64,000 bases of DNA, from the NCBI RefSeq assembly GCF_016428975.1, contig NZ_JAELTT010000018.1:1-64000 (forward strand), written 5' to 3'. Origin of the DNA: Dyella sp. ASV21 (GTDB lineage Bacteria > Pseudomonadota > Gammaproteobacteria > Xanthomonadales > Rhodanobacteraceae). A model generated the notes under the pieces. That model searched no databases and was not told the origin of the DNA. It saw only the letters and a list, made by a program, of their open reading frames with translations. The translations under genes were made by a program, and so were the position numbers. This document shows, in pieces, positions 16,110 through 24,634 of this stretch. Numbering within the stretch: the first letter of the stretch is position 1; every line of letters starts with the position of its first letter.

Positions 16110-17582
16110 TCAAGGGTGCGTGGCGGGTGGCGCCGCGGGAATGACCGCTTCGATGCGGTCCTGGACGTAGGGGTAGAAGGGATTGGAGCTGATGCGCAGT
16201 ACCGCGTCGAGATTGAGTACCAGCGCGCCGCGCTCGCCACGCGGTGCCTGTATGCCCAGATGCACGCCAAAGTTCTCGCGGGTGTCGGGCGCGGTGCCGT
16301 AGAGCGGGTCGCTGGGCGGGAAGGGCAGGGCGATATGCGACAGCGAATAGATGTCGTCGGGGTAGCGGATCGACAACGGCGCTTCCGTGGTCTGGGTTTG
16401 TCCCGCTTCGGTGGTGCGTGTCACCGTGCGGCTGTCGTCCACGGCGGCGTTGGCGACGACGGTGGTGCGGTACGTTCTTGGCGCGGGCGGCAGGAGATTC
16501 TGCAGCGCCTGTAGCGAACTGGTGCGCAGCAGCGAGTCGAAGCGGTGATTGCGGTTGACGTCGAACAGTACGATCTCGCTGCCGTTGGCGGGAAGCTGTG
16601 CGTACAGTGTTCGCATCACCGCCGAAGCGCGCACGGTGTCGTCAATCACCGATTGAAAGGTGAGGATGGGCGGCAGGCGTTCAAGTTGATGCGCACGCGC
16701 CATGCGCAGCATCTCGCTCTGAATCACATCGGTAAGCAGATAGGACTGCCGAGCGGCGTTCACCGGGAACGAGTTGTACTTGAACGGGTTGTACTCGGGC
16801 AGCAAATCCAGCCACGCCGCCTTGGCGAAGGCCGGCAGGATCGCCGGCAAACCGGCGAGTCCGGCAAAGCGCGCGAACGAGGTAACGCCGATCATCGGCG
16901 AGAGCAGGACCAACCGCGTAGGCATCGGCAATTCGTCATGCTGGCAGGCGTCCAGGGTGTACTTCACCGCGAGCGCGCCGCCGTTGGAATAGCCGACCAT
17001 ATGAATGGGGCGATCCGGTCCCACGCGTCGTCGCGCCTCGCGCATGGCCACGCGTGTGGCGGCCAGCCAGTCCGGCCACTCCACTTCGGTCAATGCGGCC
17101 GGCACCGTGCCGTGTCCGGGTACGCGTAAACCAATGGCGATAAAGCCACGCTCGCGATACAGCTCCGCGATATCGCGCAGGCTATAAGGCGAGTCGGTGA
17201 GCCCGTGGATCAACACCACGGCACCCACCGGTGTGCCTACCGGTTCAAGCACATAGGAGCGATTCCAATCATGGGCAAAATGCCCTGGATAAAGCGGCGA
17301 GCCTTCGAAATAGCGATTGGTGTTGACGCGTTGCGTTGGCGTCAGTTGTTCGCTGACGTGTCTGTGTACCTCGTCGAACACACGTTGTTCGGCGACGAGG
17401 TAGCCGGCCCAGTCGGTGGCGTCGATCTCCCCCGCCGTGAGTTCGTGAGGCACATAGGTCTGCCACACCGCCAGCGGATCGCCCCGCTGAGAATCCCATG
17501 CCCGTATGGCCAACAGGGGCAGCAGGAAAATCAGCAGAAGCAGCGCCGTCCATTTGCCCAGTTTCACGCAGATGCGAAGCAT
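16110..17582 (-). CDS. membrane-anchored alpha/beta hydrolase
   Basis: This encodes 490 aa. One hydrophobic helix (about 11-27) anchors the N-terminus. The hydrolase domain starts with VLIHGLTDSPYSLRD and LRVPGHGTVP and has a nucleophile elbow GYSNGG, as in serine esterases and lysophospholipases. A long C-terminal part beyond the fold has no recognised motif. ATG 17582 is chosen because GGAGG lies 4 nt upstream and the anchor starts at once. It is 26 bp upstream of the FAD oxidase gene and likely co-transcribed with it. Substrate unknown. Confidence 0.75.
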   Translation of the reverse strand: MLRICVKLGKWTALLLLIFLLPLLAIRAWDSQRGDPLAVWQTYVPHELTAGEIDATDWAGYLVAEQRVFDEVHRHVSEQLTPTQRVNTNRYFEGSPLYPGHFAHDWNRSYVLEPVGTPVGAVVLIHGLTDSPYSLRDIAELYRERGFIAIGLRVPGHGTVPAALTEVEWPDWLAATRVAMREARRRVGPDRPIHMVGYSNGGALAVKYTLDACQHDELPMPTRLVLLSPMIGVTSFARFAGLAGLPAILPAFAKAAWLDLLPEYNPFKYNSFPVNAARQSYLLTDVIQSEMLRMARAHQLERLPPILTFQSVIDDTVRASAVMRTLYAQLPANGSEIVLFDVNRNHRFDSLLRTSSLQALQNLLPPAPRTYRTTVVANAAVDDSRTVTRTTEAGQTQTTEAPLSIRYPDDIYSLSHIALPFPPSDPLYGTAPDTRENFGVHLGIQAPRGERGALVLNLDAVLRISSNPFYPYVQDRIEAVIPAAPPATHP

Positions 17583-17686
17583 GGCGCCTCCATGGTGGCC
17601 CGTTCGCCGGGCCGTGTCCGTAGTGTGCACGATCGCGTCGTCGAGACGCGGCACGTACCGGCATGCAGGCGGTGGGGCGAGGGGTC

Positions 17687-18034
17687 CTATTCGGCGTCGA
17701 GGCGCAGGAGGCGCGCCCGGCTTACGTTGCCGCGCGCGAGCGCATGAAACTTCCATGTCTGCCCCGGCGCAAGGTCATGCACTTCGTCGGTAGCGCGACC
17801 CACGGCACGCCCCTTGGCATCGAAGAGGCTGAAGCTGATGCGCACGACATGGACGCGACCCTGTCCGGTGTTGGTCAGCGTTCCCACCACTTTGTTTCGG
17901 CCGGGCGTGACATCGCGCTCAACGCGATACGAACCCACGCGAACGCCTTGCCTTGACGAGGCGGCCGCATGGGCCACGGAAGACATCAAACCAAGACCGA
18001 GCAACACAAAGAGAAGGGTACGGCGGGAATTCAT
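17687..18034 (-). CDS. exported FxLYD-domain-like protein
   Basis: This encodes 115 aa. A signal peptide (MNSRRTLLFVLL, ending AHA) is followed by a compact beta-rich domain with VVGTLTNTGQG, ISFSLFDAKG and LAPGQTWKFHA, the pattern of FxLYD domains, which are small extracytoplasmic immunoglobulin-like folds of unknown role. ATG 18034 starts the signal peptide; in-frame starts at 18049 (ATG) and 18052 (TTG) would add a few residues, and none has a strong ribosome site. Single gene, 104 bp from the alpha/beta hydrolase start. Confidence 0.65.
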   Translation of the reverse strand: MNSRRTLLFVLLGLGLMSSVAHAAASSRQGVRVGSYRVERDVTPGRNKVVGTLTNTGQGRVHVVRISFSLFDAKGRAVGRATDEVHDLAPGQTWKFHALARGNVSRARLLRLDAE

Positions 18035-18139
18035 GGTGTTCTTGAACATCAACAGGGCAGGCGTCGTAGGTTAGCGAATTCGGCGCGCATTTCGGATGAT
18101 GGAATCGCCGATTCTGGCGCGCGCATGCCTTGTGCTACT

Positions 18140-18751
18140 TCACGCGTTCAACAGGTGTTGCGTGTTGTTGACGGCCTGGATGGTGAAGCCCTCATCGACC
18201 TCAAGTACATGGACGCCGCACGGTGAGGGCTGGAATAGCCAGTAGCTGGATAGAGGCAGCCCGGCGGCGTGGCATAGCAGCACGCGAATGACGCTGTCAT
18301 GCGTCACCAGTGCGATGTTCTCGTCGGGATGCGCCTGCAGGATCGTCGCCAGGGCGTCGGTGGTGCGGGCGGCAACCTCCTGGATCGACTCTCCGCCAGG
18401 AATGCGGAATCGATGTGGCGCGACCTTCCACAGGCGCGCTTCCCGCGGCCAGCGCTGCTCAACGTCCGATACGGGCAGGCTGCTCCAACTGCCGTAGTCG
18501 ATGTCGAGTAGTCCCGGATGGGGCCTGCCCTGGAGTTGGTAGGCCTCGGCAAGGGTATGAGCGGTGCGCATGCAGCGGGAAAGCGGGCTGCAGTAGATCG
18601 TGTCGAGCTTCCAGTGGGCGGCAAGATAGTCGCGTGTCAGCTCTGCCTGGCGCTGTCCCTTGGCCGTCAAGGCGAGATCCAGTCTGCCTCGAAACGTCGG
18701 TGGCTGGATGCCTTCGACTTCGCCGTGGCGAATCAACAGCAGTGTGGTCAT
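18140..18751 (-). CDS. cytoplasmic histidine phosphatase (phosphoglycerate-mutase family)
   Basis: This encodes 203 aa. It begins MTTLLLIRHGEVEG, with the phosphohistidine in RHGE (8-11), then a GRLDLALTAKG segment, YCSPLSRCMRTA, an acidic catalytic Glu in PGGES and the second His in LVTHDS. This is the CobC/GpmB-like phosphatase layout. alpha-Ribazole phosphatase (CobC) is possible, but the gene is not in a cobalamin cluster, so only the family is given. AAGGA stands 8 nt before ATG 18751. It lies 40 bp downstream of yraN on the same strand. Confidence 0.8.
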   Translation of the reverse strand: MTTLLLIRHGEVEGIQPPTFRGRLDLALTAKGQRQAELTRDYLAAHWKLDTIYCSPLSRCMRTAHTLAEAYQLQGRPHPGLLDIDYGSWSSLPVSDVEQRWPREARLWKVAPHRFRIPGGESIQEVAARTTDALATILQAHPDENIALVTHDSVIRVLLCHAAGLPLSSYWLFQPSPCGVHVLEVDEGFTIQAVNNTQHLLNA

Positions 18752-18791
18752 GGGTATATTCCTTGGGCGACAGGGCGGGCGTATTGCAGTC

Positions 18792-19148
18792 TTAGCCCGC
18801 GTCGAATGCCTGCTTCCACCACGTCATGATGGCTTGGTCGGCGGGCCCGTCGTAGGTCACCACGTCGAAGCGGCAGGTGTGGTTGGCGTAAGAGGGATGA
18901 CTGGCGAGCCAGAGCGCGGCAGTCTGAATGAGTTTGGCTTGCTTGCTGCAATTGACCGAAGCGGCCGCGTCGCCGCGGCTGCGGCTGAGCCGGTGACGGA
19001 CTTCGACGAACACCACCATGCCCCGATCGAGCATGACCAGGTCCAGCTCGCCATAGCGCGTGGTGTAGTTGCGCGCCAGCAAGGTAAGGCCGGCGCGACG
19101 TAGTTCATCGCAGGCGCGTTGTTCGAAGACCGCGCCTGCGGCTCGCAT
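18792..19148 (-). CDS. yraN: YraN/UPF0102 family endonuclease-like protein
   Basis: This encodes 118 aa, the usual length of the family. It shows the restriction-endonuclease-like core: E in AVFEQRACDEL, TRYGELDLVM and VVFVEVRHR, where Asp, Glu and the ExR motif form the nuclease-type site. The function in cells is not settled; the fold suggests a structure-specific nuclease. The start ATG 19148 overlaps the lpoA stop (ATGA), so translation is probably coupled. The lpoA-yraN order is conserved in gammaproteobacteria. Confidence 0.88.
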   Translation of the reverse strand: MRAAGAVFEQRACDELRRAGLTLLARNYTTRYGELDLVMLDRGMVVFVEVRHRLSRSRGDAAASVNCSKQAKLIQTAALWLASHPSYANHTCRFDVVTYDGPADQAIMTWWKQAFDAG

Positions 19149-20983
19149 CAGTGCTGGGTAGGCTGCTGAGCGTCGTTGTCGACCGGCGGAGCCAGTGCGG
19201 GTGCGCTGTCCATCTGCAGGCTGCCGTTGAGTGGTCGCGCCAGGCCATCCTGGAACTTGGCCCACACCAGTACCCGGCGGATGCGGCCGAACTGGTCGGC
19301 GGTGAGTTGGCCGCTGGCGCCGGGCAGGTAGCTGCCCGGGTGGGCGCGCAACCAGTCCAGGTACGGCGCGAGGTTCCACGCATCCATGCCGAAGGCAAAC
19401 AGGCGCGCAGAGGTGCCGCGTGCGGCGGGCAGTTGCGCGGCGATATCGCCGTGGTTGGGCAGGCCCGGCTGCACATCGAACAGCCAAGGGGCGTCGCAGA
19501 ATTCCACGCCTTCCAGGTCTCGATTGGCGCCGGCGTCGTCCTGGCCGGCATAGATGTGCGAGGTGCCGACCACGGGCAGGCTGATGCGGGCCAGCTTGAG
19601 CTGCGGCAACAACAGGCGTGCCTGCTGCGGCTTCATGCTGATGAACAGGCCGGCCGTGCTTGGCGCGGCGGCATCCGGTGCGGTGGTGGGCATGCCCAGG
19701 CTGGTAATGGTGGTGGCGTAGTTGACCCCACTGTTGCCAAGGCTGCCCGTGCCGACCACCTTGCCGCCGCGGGCTTCCATTTCGGCCTTGAAGGCCTTGC
19801 CGGCGCGCTGGGCGAAGTCATCACCGCTGACGATCACATAGGCATTGGTGAGGCCGCCTTCCATCATGTGATCGGCCGCCTGGGCGCCTTCGGTTTCCGG
19901 CAGCAGGCCGAATTCGCTCACGCCATTGGCGGGCAGGCTCTTGTCGTCCGGATGGTTGAGCGCGAGCAGTGCAACGGGAAGTTGCGGCAGGCCGAACAGG
20001 GCGGAGACTTCGCCGCGCGTCAGTGGGCCGATCACCAACTGGGCGCCATCGGTCACGGCCTGCTGGTACGCCTTGATGGCGCCGGCGGGCGTGCCGCCGC
20101 TGTCGTACACGCGCACTGGCGGACGCGGTATGTGGTTGCGTCCGGCGTCGGCGTAGGCCGCAAAGAAGCCTTCGGTGACGGCGGTGCTGGCCGTGGCGAG
20201 GTTGCCGGTAGCGGGTAGCAGCAGGGCTATGTGCGCGGGCATCTTGAAGCCTTCGCGTACGTTGGCGCCTTCGCCGGGAATCATGGTGCCCACTTCCTGT
20301 TCCAGCGCAGGTGCGGGGCGGGCCACGGCGATGCCGAGCTGGGTAAGTGCCTCGTTGACCCAGGGCAGCATGCGATCGCCCGGCTGCATGGCGGCGGCGC
20401 GCTGCTTGAGCGGATCGACGCCTAGCTGGGTCAGCAGCGACACGATCTGTTTGCGGTTCTGAGCCTGGTCGAGTCCGCCGAGCTTGTCGTCCATCTCCAC
20501 GCGCGAGCGCGCCGCGCCCCACAGGTCACCGGTTTGCTGCATGGCCTGCGAGCGCAGTTCCAGCAGGCGCAGCTGCAGGGCAGGCGGCACGCTGATGTTG
20601 GGTTGGGTGGTGAGCTGTAGCGCGCGGGCGGCGTCGTGTTGCTTGAGCGACACCTCGGCCTGCAGCAAATCCAGGCGCGAGGGTTCATCGCCAGTCAGGT
20701 GTTGGCGACGGATCGCTCCCAGCAGCGGGATGGCGCGGTCGAGCTGGCCTTCCTGGCGATAGGTTTCGGCGGCCAGCAGTTGATAGTGATCGCGGTTGCT
20801 GCCGGTCTGCGCAAGCGCCAGATAAGCCTGGGCGGCCTCGTCCAGCTTGCCTTGTTGGGCGAGGGCGTCGGCTTGCTGGCTGGCGGCGATCTCGGCGGGC
20901 GAGCGCTCGACGGTCGGCGGCACGCATGCGCTGAGGGCCAGTGAAATCAGCAGGGCGAGGCCTGCGGCGCGATGCAAGCGCAT
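19148..20983 (-). CDS. lpoA: outer-membrane lipoprotein activator of PBP1a
   Basis: This encodes 611 aa. The signal peptide ends in the lipobox LSAC, with Cys20 lipidated. The N-terminal half is TPR-like (AQQGKLDEAAQAYLALAQ, and DHYQLLAAETYRQEGQLDRA); the C-terminal half has the periplasmic-binding-protein fold (IALLLPATGNLATAS, VIGPLTRGEVSAL). This is the LpoA/YraM architecture; LpoA sits in the outer membrane and stimulates the transpeptidase of penicillin-binding protein 1a. ATG 20983 follows AAGGG at 9 nt. It overlaps yraN by ATGA and is divergent from rsmI, as in Pseudomonas. A TTGACG at 21007-21012 faces rsmI. Confidence 0.9.
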   Translation of the reverse strand: MRLHRAAGLALLISLALSACVPPTVERSPAEIAASQQADALAQQGKLDEAAQAYLALAQTGSNRDHYQLLAAETYRQEGQLDRAIPLLGAIRRQHLTGDEPSRLDLLQAEVSLKQHDAARALQLTTQPNISVPPALQLRLLELRSQAMQQTGDLWGAARSRVEMDDKLGGLDQAQNRKQIVSLLTQLGVDPLKQRAAAMQPGDRMLPWVNEALTQLGIAVARPAPALEQEVGTMIPGEGANVREGFKMPAHIALLLPATGNLATASTAVTEGFFAAYADAGRNHIPRPPVRVYDSGGTPAGAIKAYQQAVTDGAQLVIGPLTRGEVSALFGLPQLPVALLALNHPDDKSLPANGVSEFGLLPETEGAQAADHMMEGGLTNAYVIVSGDDFAQRAGKAFKAEMEARGGKVVGTGSLGNSGVNYATTITSLGMPTTAPDAAAPSTAGLFISMKPQQARLLLPQLKLARISLPVVGTSHIYAGQDDAGANRDLEGVEFCDAPWLFDVQPGLPNHGDIAAQLPAARGTSARLFAFGMDAWNLAPYLDWLRAHPGSYLPGASGQLTADQFGRIRRVLVWAKFQDGLARPLNGSLQMDSAPALAPPVDNDAQQPTQH

Positions 20984-21078
20984 AGTCAAATCCCTTTCGA
21001 GCTTTTTTGACGACAGGGTCGGCGGATGGGCGATGATAGCCCATTGGATCGCCGCCTCGCGGTGCAGGAAACAGCAAG

Positions 21079-21906
21079 ATGTCACAGATTCAGCCCGGCC
21101 AACTGTGGGTGGTGGCTACGCCCATCGGTCATCGCGATGACTTTTCCGCGCGCGCCATCGAAACCTTGCGTTCGGTGGCGGTGATTGCGGCGGAGGACAC
21201 GCGGCACAGTCGTCCGTTGCTGATGCATTACAACATTGGCACGCCCCTGGTGGCGCTGCACGAGCACAATGAGCGCGAGGTGGTGGACGCCATCGTGCGC
21301 CGCCTGCAGGGCGGCGAATCGGTGGCGCTGATTTCCGATGCGGGCACGCCGTTGATCAGCGATCCGGGGTTTCGTCTGGTGCGTGCGGCGCGCGCGGCCG
21401 GCATTCGTTGTGTGCCGGTGCCGGGCGCGTGTGCGGCGATAGCCGCGCTGTCGGTGGCGGGCCTGCCAAGTGACCGCTTTGTGTTCGAGGGTTTCCTGCC
21501 GCCCAAGGCGGCGGCGCGTCGCACGCGTCTGCAGGAGCTGGCCGGCGACGCGCGGACGCTTATCTTCTATGAGTCCTCCCATCGTGTCGCCGAAAGCCTG
21601 GCCGATATGCGCGATGTGTTCGGCGCCGGACGCGAGGGTGTGCTGGCCCGGGAGTTGACCAAGCTGTTCGAGACGGTGCTTGGCGAACCGCTGGCGGAGT
21701 TGGCCGAACGCGTGGCGAACGACCCGGACCAGCAGCGCGGTGAATGCGTGATTCTGGTGGCCGGCCGCGGCGAGGAGACCGATGCACGCGAGGCGGAAGG
21801 TCGTCGCGTGTTCGCGCTGCTGCGTGAGGAGCTGCCGCCGGCGAAGGCGGCCAAGCTGGCGGCAGCCATTACGGGGGCGCCGCGCAAGCTGCTTTACGAG
21901 GGGTGA
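21079..21906 (+). CDS. rsmI: 16S rRNA C1402 2'-O-methyltransferase
   Basis: This encodes 275 aa. Conserved TP-methylase segments are all present: GQLWVVATPIGH, VIAAEDTRHS, LISDAGTPLISDPGFRLV and FEGFLPPK. RsmI methylates the ribose of C1402 in the 30S decoding centre using S-adenosylmethionine. The C-terminal segment (LREELPPAKAAKLAAAITG) is the usual RsmI_HTH end. AGGA precedes ATG 21079 by 8 nt. It reads away from lpoA and toward rnpB; rsmI-rnpB-mraZ is a conserved order. Confidence 0.95.
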   Translation: MSQIQPGQLWVVATPIGHRDDFSARAIETLRSVAVIAAEDTRHSRPLLMHYNIGTPLVALHEHNEREVVDAIVRRLQGGESVALISDAGTPLISDPGFRLVRAARAAGIRCVPVPGACAAIAALSVAGLPSDRFVFEGFLPPKAAARRTRLQELAGDARTLIFYESSHRVAESLADMRDVFGAGREGVLARELTKLFETVLGEPLAELAERVANDPDQQRGECVILVAGRGEETDAREAEGRRVFALLREELPPAKAAKLAAAITGAPRKLLYEG

Positions 21907-21974
21907 CGCGAGGGTGCGCGCCGCGCTGACGACGTCTCGGTGTCTTCTCAGGCCCTTTGAGCGGCGCAATCCTC

Positions 21975-21980
21975 TACAAT
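21975..21980 (+). promoter_or_regulatory. -10 element of the rnpB promoter
   Basis: TACAAT lies 8 bp before the predicted 5' end of RNase P RNA (21988). No good -35 hexamer is found at 16-18 bp; TTGAGC at 21957 is only 12 bp away. The position fits a rnpB promoter between rsmI and the RNA. Confidence 0.45.
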
Positions 21981-21987
21981 GCGTCTT

Positions 21988-22350
<363 letters not shown>

Positions 22351-22603
22351 ACCTCCTTCACGCCGCTCGCCATCCCTGAGTCCCTTCGGACCAGGCGGTG
22401 GCGGGTGTGCGGCGATGGGCATGAACAGTCGGTTCATACCACCCAGGCCGGTGTGCCCCGATGGGGCCCTGTGGAAGGCCGGCGAGGTGGCGGGCAATTT
22501 GAAAAAATCCCAGCCATTCAAACACCTTCGGGTGTTTCCTCATAAAAGGCTGGAATTACTGCCAGATCACCGCCTTTCTCATTGATTCACAAGCAAAATT
22601 CCC
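22351..22603. other. rnpB-mraZ intergenic region with a nested hairpin
   Basis: No gene is seen. A perfect 7-bp hairpin with a UUCG tetraloop (AAACACC 22520-22526 with GGTGTTT 22531-22537) sits inside an outer stem (CCAGCC 22510-22515 with GGCTGG 22548-22553). On the minus strand the outer stem is followed by GGATTTTTTC, so it reads like a terminator in that direction; on the plus strand it could be a processing or weak termination site after rnpB. Confidence 0.5.
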
Positions 22604-22632
22604 TTGACAGTCTCAGGGGGCGAGACTATCGT
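22604..22632 (+). promoter_or_regulatory. mra promoter (sigma70) for the dcw operon
   Basis: A perfect -35 TTGACA (22604-22609) and a -10 TATCGT (22627-22632) are spaced by 17 bp. Transcription should begin near 22639. This is the place of Pmra, which drives mraZ and the division/peptidoglycan genes in other gammaproteobacteria. The -10 end overlaps the first MraZ box, so repression by MraZ is expected. Confidence 0.8.
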
Positions 22633-22665
22633 GGGTTCCTGTGTGAAATCGTGGGAATTCGTGGA
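22631..22665 (+). promoter_or_regulatory. MraZ operator: four GTGGG-like boxes at 10-bp spacing
   Basis: GTGGG (22631), GTGTG (22641), GTGGG (22651) and GTGGA (22661) repeat with an exact 10-bp period. MraZ proteins bind direct TGGG-type repeats with 5-nt spacers upstream of mraZ, so this is read as the autoregulatory operator. It covers the -10 end, the transcription start and the leader just before mraZ. The second and fourth boxes are imperfect. Confidence 0.75.
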
Positions 22666-22676
22666 GCCTATCGGTC

Positions 22677-23123
22677 GTGTTCCAAGGCGAAACCGCTATC
22701 ACCGTTGACGACAAAGGCCGGCTGGCCATTCCGACCGCGTATCGCGAGTTGGTGGCCGACGCCTGCGCCAATCGTCTGGTGATCACCTACAACCCCTTCG
22801 AGTCGGGCTGCCTGTGGCTGTTCCCGTACGCGGAGTGGGAGAAGGTGCGCGACCAGGTCAACGCGCTGTCCAAGGTCAAGGCAGCTCATCGCGATATGCA
22901 GATGAAGCTGGTGGGTGCCGCTGCGGTGGTCGAGCCCGACAGCGCCGCGCGCCTCTTGCTGCCGGCCAGCCAGCGCGCCACCACGGGTATCGAAAAGAAG
23001 GCGGTTCTGCTGGGTATGGGCAACAAGTTCGAGCTTTGGAGCGAACAGGCTCACCTGGCCAAGATCCGCCAGACCATCGGCGAAGACGAGATCACTGACG
23101 AGATGGCGGAGCTGTCGCTGTAA
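22677..23123 (+). CDS. mraZ: transcriptional regulator MraZ
   Basis: This encodes 148 aa made of two SpoVT/AbrB-like halves: [17 protein letters not shown] (about 8-24) and [17 protein letters not shown] (about 84-100), both with the DxxGRhxhP-type pattern. MraZ binds TGGG repeats and represses its own promoter and the dcw operon. The start is GTG 22677, with GGAG 10 nt upstream. Its operator with 10-bp repeats lies directly ahead. A 16-bp perfect palindrome (23121-23136) begins at the stop codon. Confidence 0.95.
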   Translation: MFQGETAITVDDKGRLAIPTAYRELVADACANRLVITYNPFESGCLWLFPYAEWEKVRDQVNALSKVKAAHRDMQMKLVGAAAVVEPDSAARLLLPASQRATTGIEKKAVLLGMGNKFELWSEQAHLAKIRQTIGEDEITDEMAELSL

Positions 23124-23136
23124 CCGGCACCGGTTA
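23121..23136. repeat. palindrome at the mraZ stop
   Basis: TAACCGG and CCGGTTA flank a 2-bp centre, and the left arm begins with the mraZ stop codon. A hairpin here could slow ribosomes or RNA decay between mraZ and rsmH; no T-tract follows, so it is not a standard terminator. Confidence 0.5.
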
Positions 23137-23259
23137 CGGCGCAGTGCAGTTAACGGGACGGGAGCGGGAGTGCGGCATGGCCAAGAGCCTGGATCCATGT
23201 TTCGAGTGGCTCGCGCCGGGAGCTGTTTGCACGCAAGGCAAGGAAGAGTGAGGGAGTGT

Positions 23260-23415
23260 ATGTCGATACACAACCGAACGATGACCAAGCCTTGGGAGCT
23301 GACAGGCCCGGCCCTGTGGGTTGGCATGCTGTGGCAGTCATGCGGCAGCGCGCGGCTTGATCAGGAAACCACCCTGATCGGTGCCTCGCACTACCACCTG
23401 ACAACGACAGCATGA
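23260..23415 (+). CDS. possible 51-aa leader/coupled ORF before rsmH
   Basis: ATG 23260 follows GAGGGAG and opens 51 codons ending in TGA 23413-23415, which overlaps the rsmH ATG 23412 (ATGA). No family is recognised; the product has one moderately hydrophobic stretch ([11 protein letters not shown]) and a polar end. rsmH itself lacks a clear ribosome site, so translation of this ORF could feed ribosomes into rsmH. The 288-bp mraZ-rsmH gap is unusually long for this otherwise tight operon. It may be a regulatory ORF rather than a functional protein; a chance frame cannot be excluded. Confidence 0.4.
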   Translation: MSIHNRTMTKPWELTGPALWVGMLWQSCGSARLDQETTLIGASHYHLTTTA

Positions 23416-24365
23416 CAACGCGAACGACTCGAAACATGGAATCAGGCTCTCAGTTGGTGCACATCCCGGTGATGCTGGGTGAAGCAGTGGAGGGACTCGC
23501 CGTGCATGCAGGCGGGCGTTATCTCGATGGCACCTTTGGACGCGGCGGTCACGCCCGCGCCGTGCTGTCGCGCCTGGGCCCCGAGGGGCGCCTGTTGCTG
23601 ATGGATCGCGATCCGCAGGCCATTGCCACCGCTAACGCGGAATTTGGCGATGACCCGCGTGTTTCCATCCGTCACGCCAATTTTTCCAGCATGGCCGAGT
23701 GGGACGAAACCGCGACTGGCCTCGACGGCATCCTGCTCGACCTGGGCGTGTCCTCGCCGCAGCTGGACGAAGCCGCGCGCGGTTTCAGTTTCATGGCGGA
23801 TGCGCCGCTGGACATGCGCATGGATACCACGCAGGGCGAAAGTGCGGCCGACTTCCTGGCTCACGCCAGTGAGCGCGAGATTGCCGACGTGCTGTGGAAC
23901 TACGGCGACGAACGTTTCAGTCGCAAGATCGCTCGCGCCATCGTCGAAGATCGCACCGAAAACCCGATCACCCGCACCGGCGAGCTGGCTGCGCTGATCG
24001 AGCGCGTGGTGGGCCGCCGCGAACCAGGCAAGCACCCGGCCACGCGCAGCTTTCAGGCGCTGCGAATTCGCGTGAATGGCGAGCTGGAGGCACTTGATCA
24101 GGCGCTCCAGTCGGCGCTGTCGCTGCTCAAGGTGGGCGGGCGTCTTTCCATCATCAGCTTCCACTCGCTGGAAGATCGCGCCGTGAAGCTGTTTATCCGC
24201 GATCACTCTGGCCGTGTGCAGGGTAGTCGCCGTGGTCCGCCGGTAGAGGCTGCGCCTGCGCGCCTGGCGCCGGTGGGCAAGGCTCAGTTTCCGTCCGAGG
24301 CCGAGCTGGCCGTCAATCCGCGCTCCCGCTCGGCGGTGCTGCGTGTGGCGGAGAAGCTTGGATGA
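23412..24365 (+). CDS. rsmH: 16S rRNA m4C1402 methyltransferase
   Basis: This encodes 317 aa. It shows [13 protein letters not shown], the SAM loop [31 protein letters not shown] and [15 protein letters not shown], all typical for RsmH (MraW). It methylates N4 of C1402, the same nucleotide whose ribose is methylated by RsmI encoded 2 kb upstream. ATG 23412 overlaps the stop of a 51-codon ORF; a second possible start is ATG 23436 just before the conserved part. Its stop overlaps ftsL by ATGA. Confidence 0.95.
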   Translation: MTTRTTRNMESGSQLVHIPVMLGEAVEGLAVHAGGRYLDGTFGRGGHARAVLSRLGPEGRLLLMDRDPQAIATANAEFGDDPRVSIRHANFSSMAEWDETATGLDGILLDLGVSSPQLDEAARGFSFMADAPLDMRMDTTQGESAADFLAHASEREIADVLWNYGDERFSRKIARAIVEDRTENPITRTGELAALIERVVGRREPGKHPATRSFQALRIRVNGELEALDQALQSALSLLKVGGRLSIISFHSLEDRAVKLFIRDHSGRVQGSRRGPPVEAAPARLAPVGKAQFPSEAELAVNPRSRSAVLRVAEKLG

Positions 24366-24634
24366 AAGTCCTCGGCGGCCTCTTCATGCTGATCCTGGTC
24401 GCGGCGGTGCTGTGCAGCGCCATTGCCGTGGTCTGGACGCGCTATGAGAGCCGCGTGCTGTTTGTCGAGCTGACCCGCCTGCAGAACCAGCGCGATGAAA
24501 TCAATGTCGAGTACGGCAAGCTGGAATTGGAACAGGCCACCTGGGCCGAGCCGCGTCGCGTGGATGACGAGTCGCGGCAAAAGCTGGGCATGGTCAATCC
24601 CAAGCCGCAAGACATCCAGCTGGTGCGTCGATGA
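24362..24634 (+). CDS. ftsL: cell-division protein FtsL
   Basis: This encodes 90 aa: a short cytoplasmic start, one membrane helix (about 4-25) and a periplasmic coiled coil ([23 protein letters not shown]), ending with a region that includes [15 protein letters not shown]. FtsL forms a complex with FtsB and FtsQ and activates FtsWI at the septum. Start and stop both overlap their neighbours by ATGA. Confidence 0.93.
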   Translation: MKVLGGLFMLILVAAVLCSAIAVVWTRYESRVLFVELTRLQNQRDEINVEYGKLELEQATWAEPRRVDDESRQKLGMVNPKPQDIQLVRR

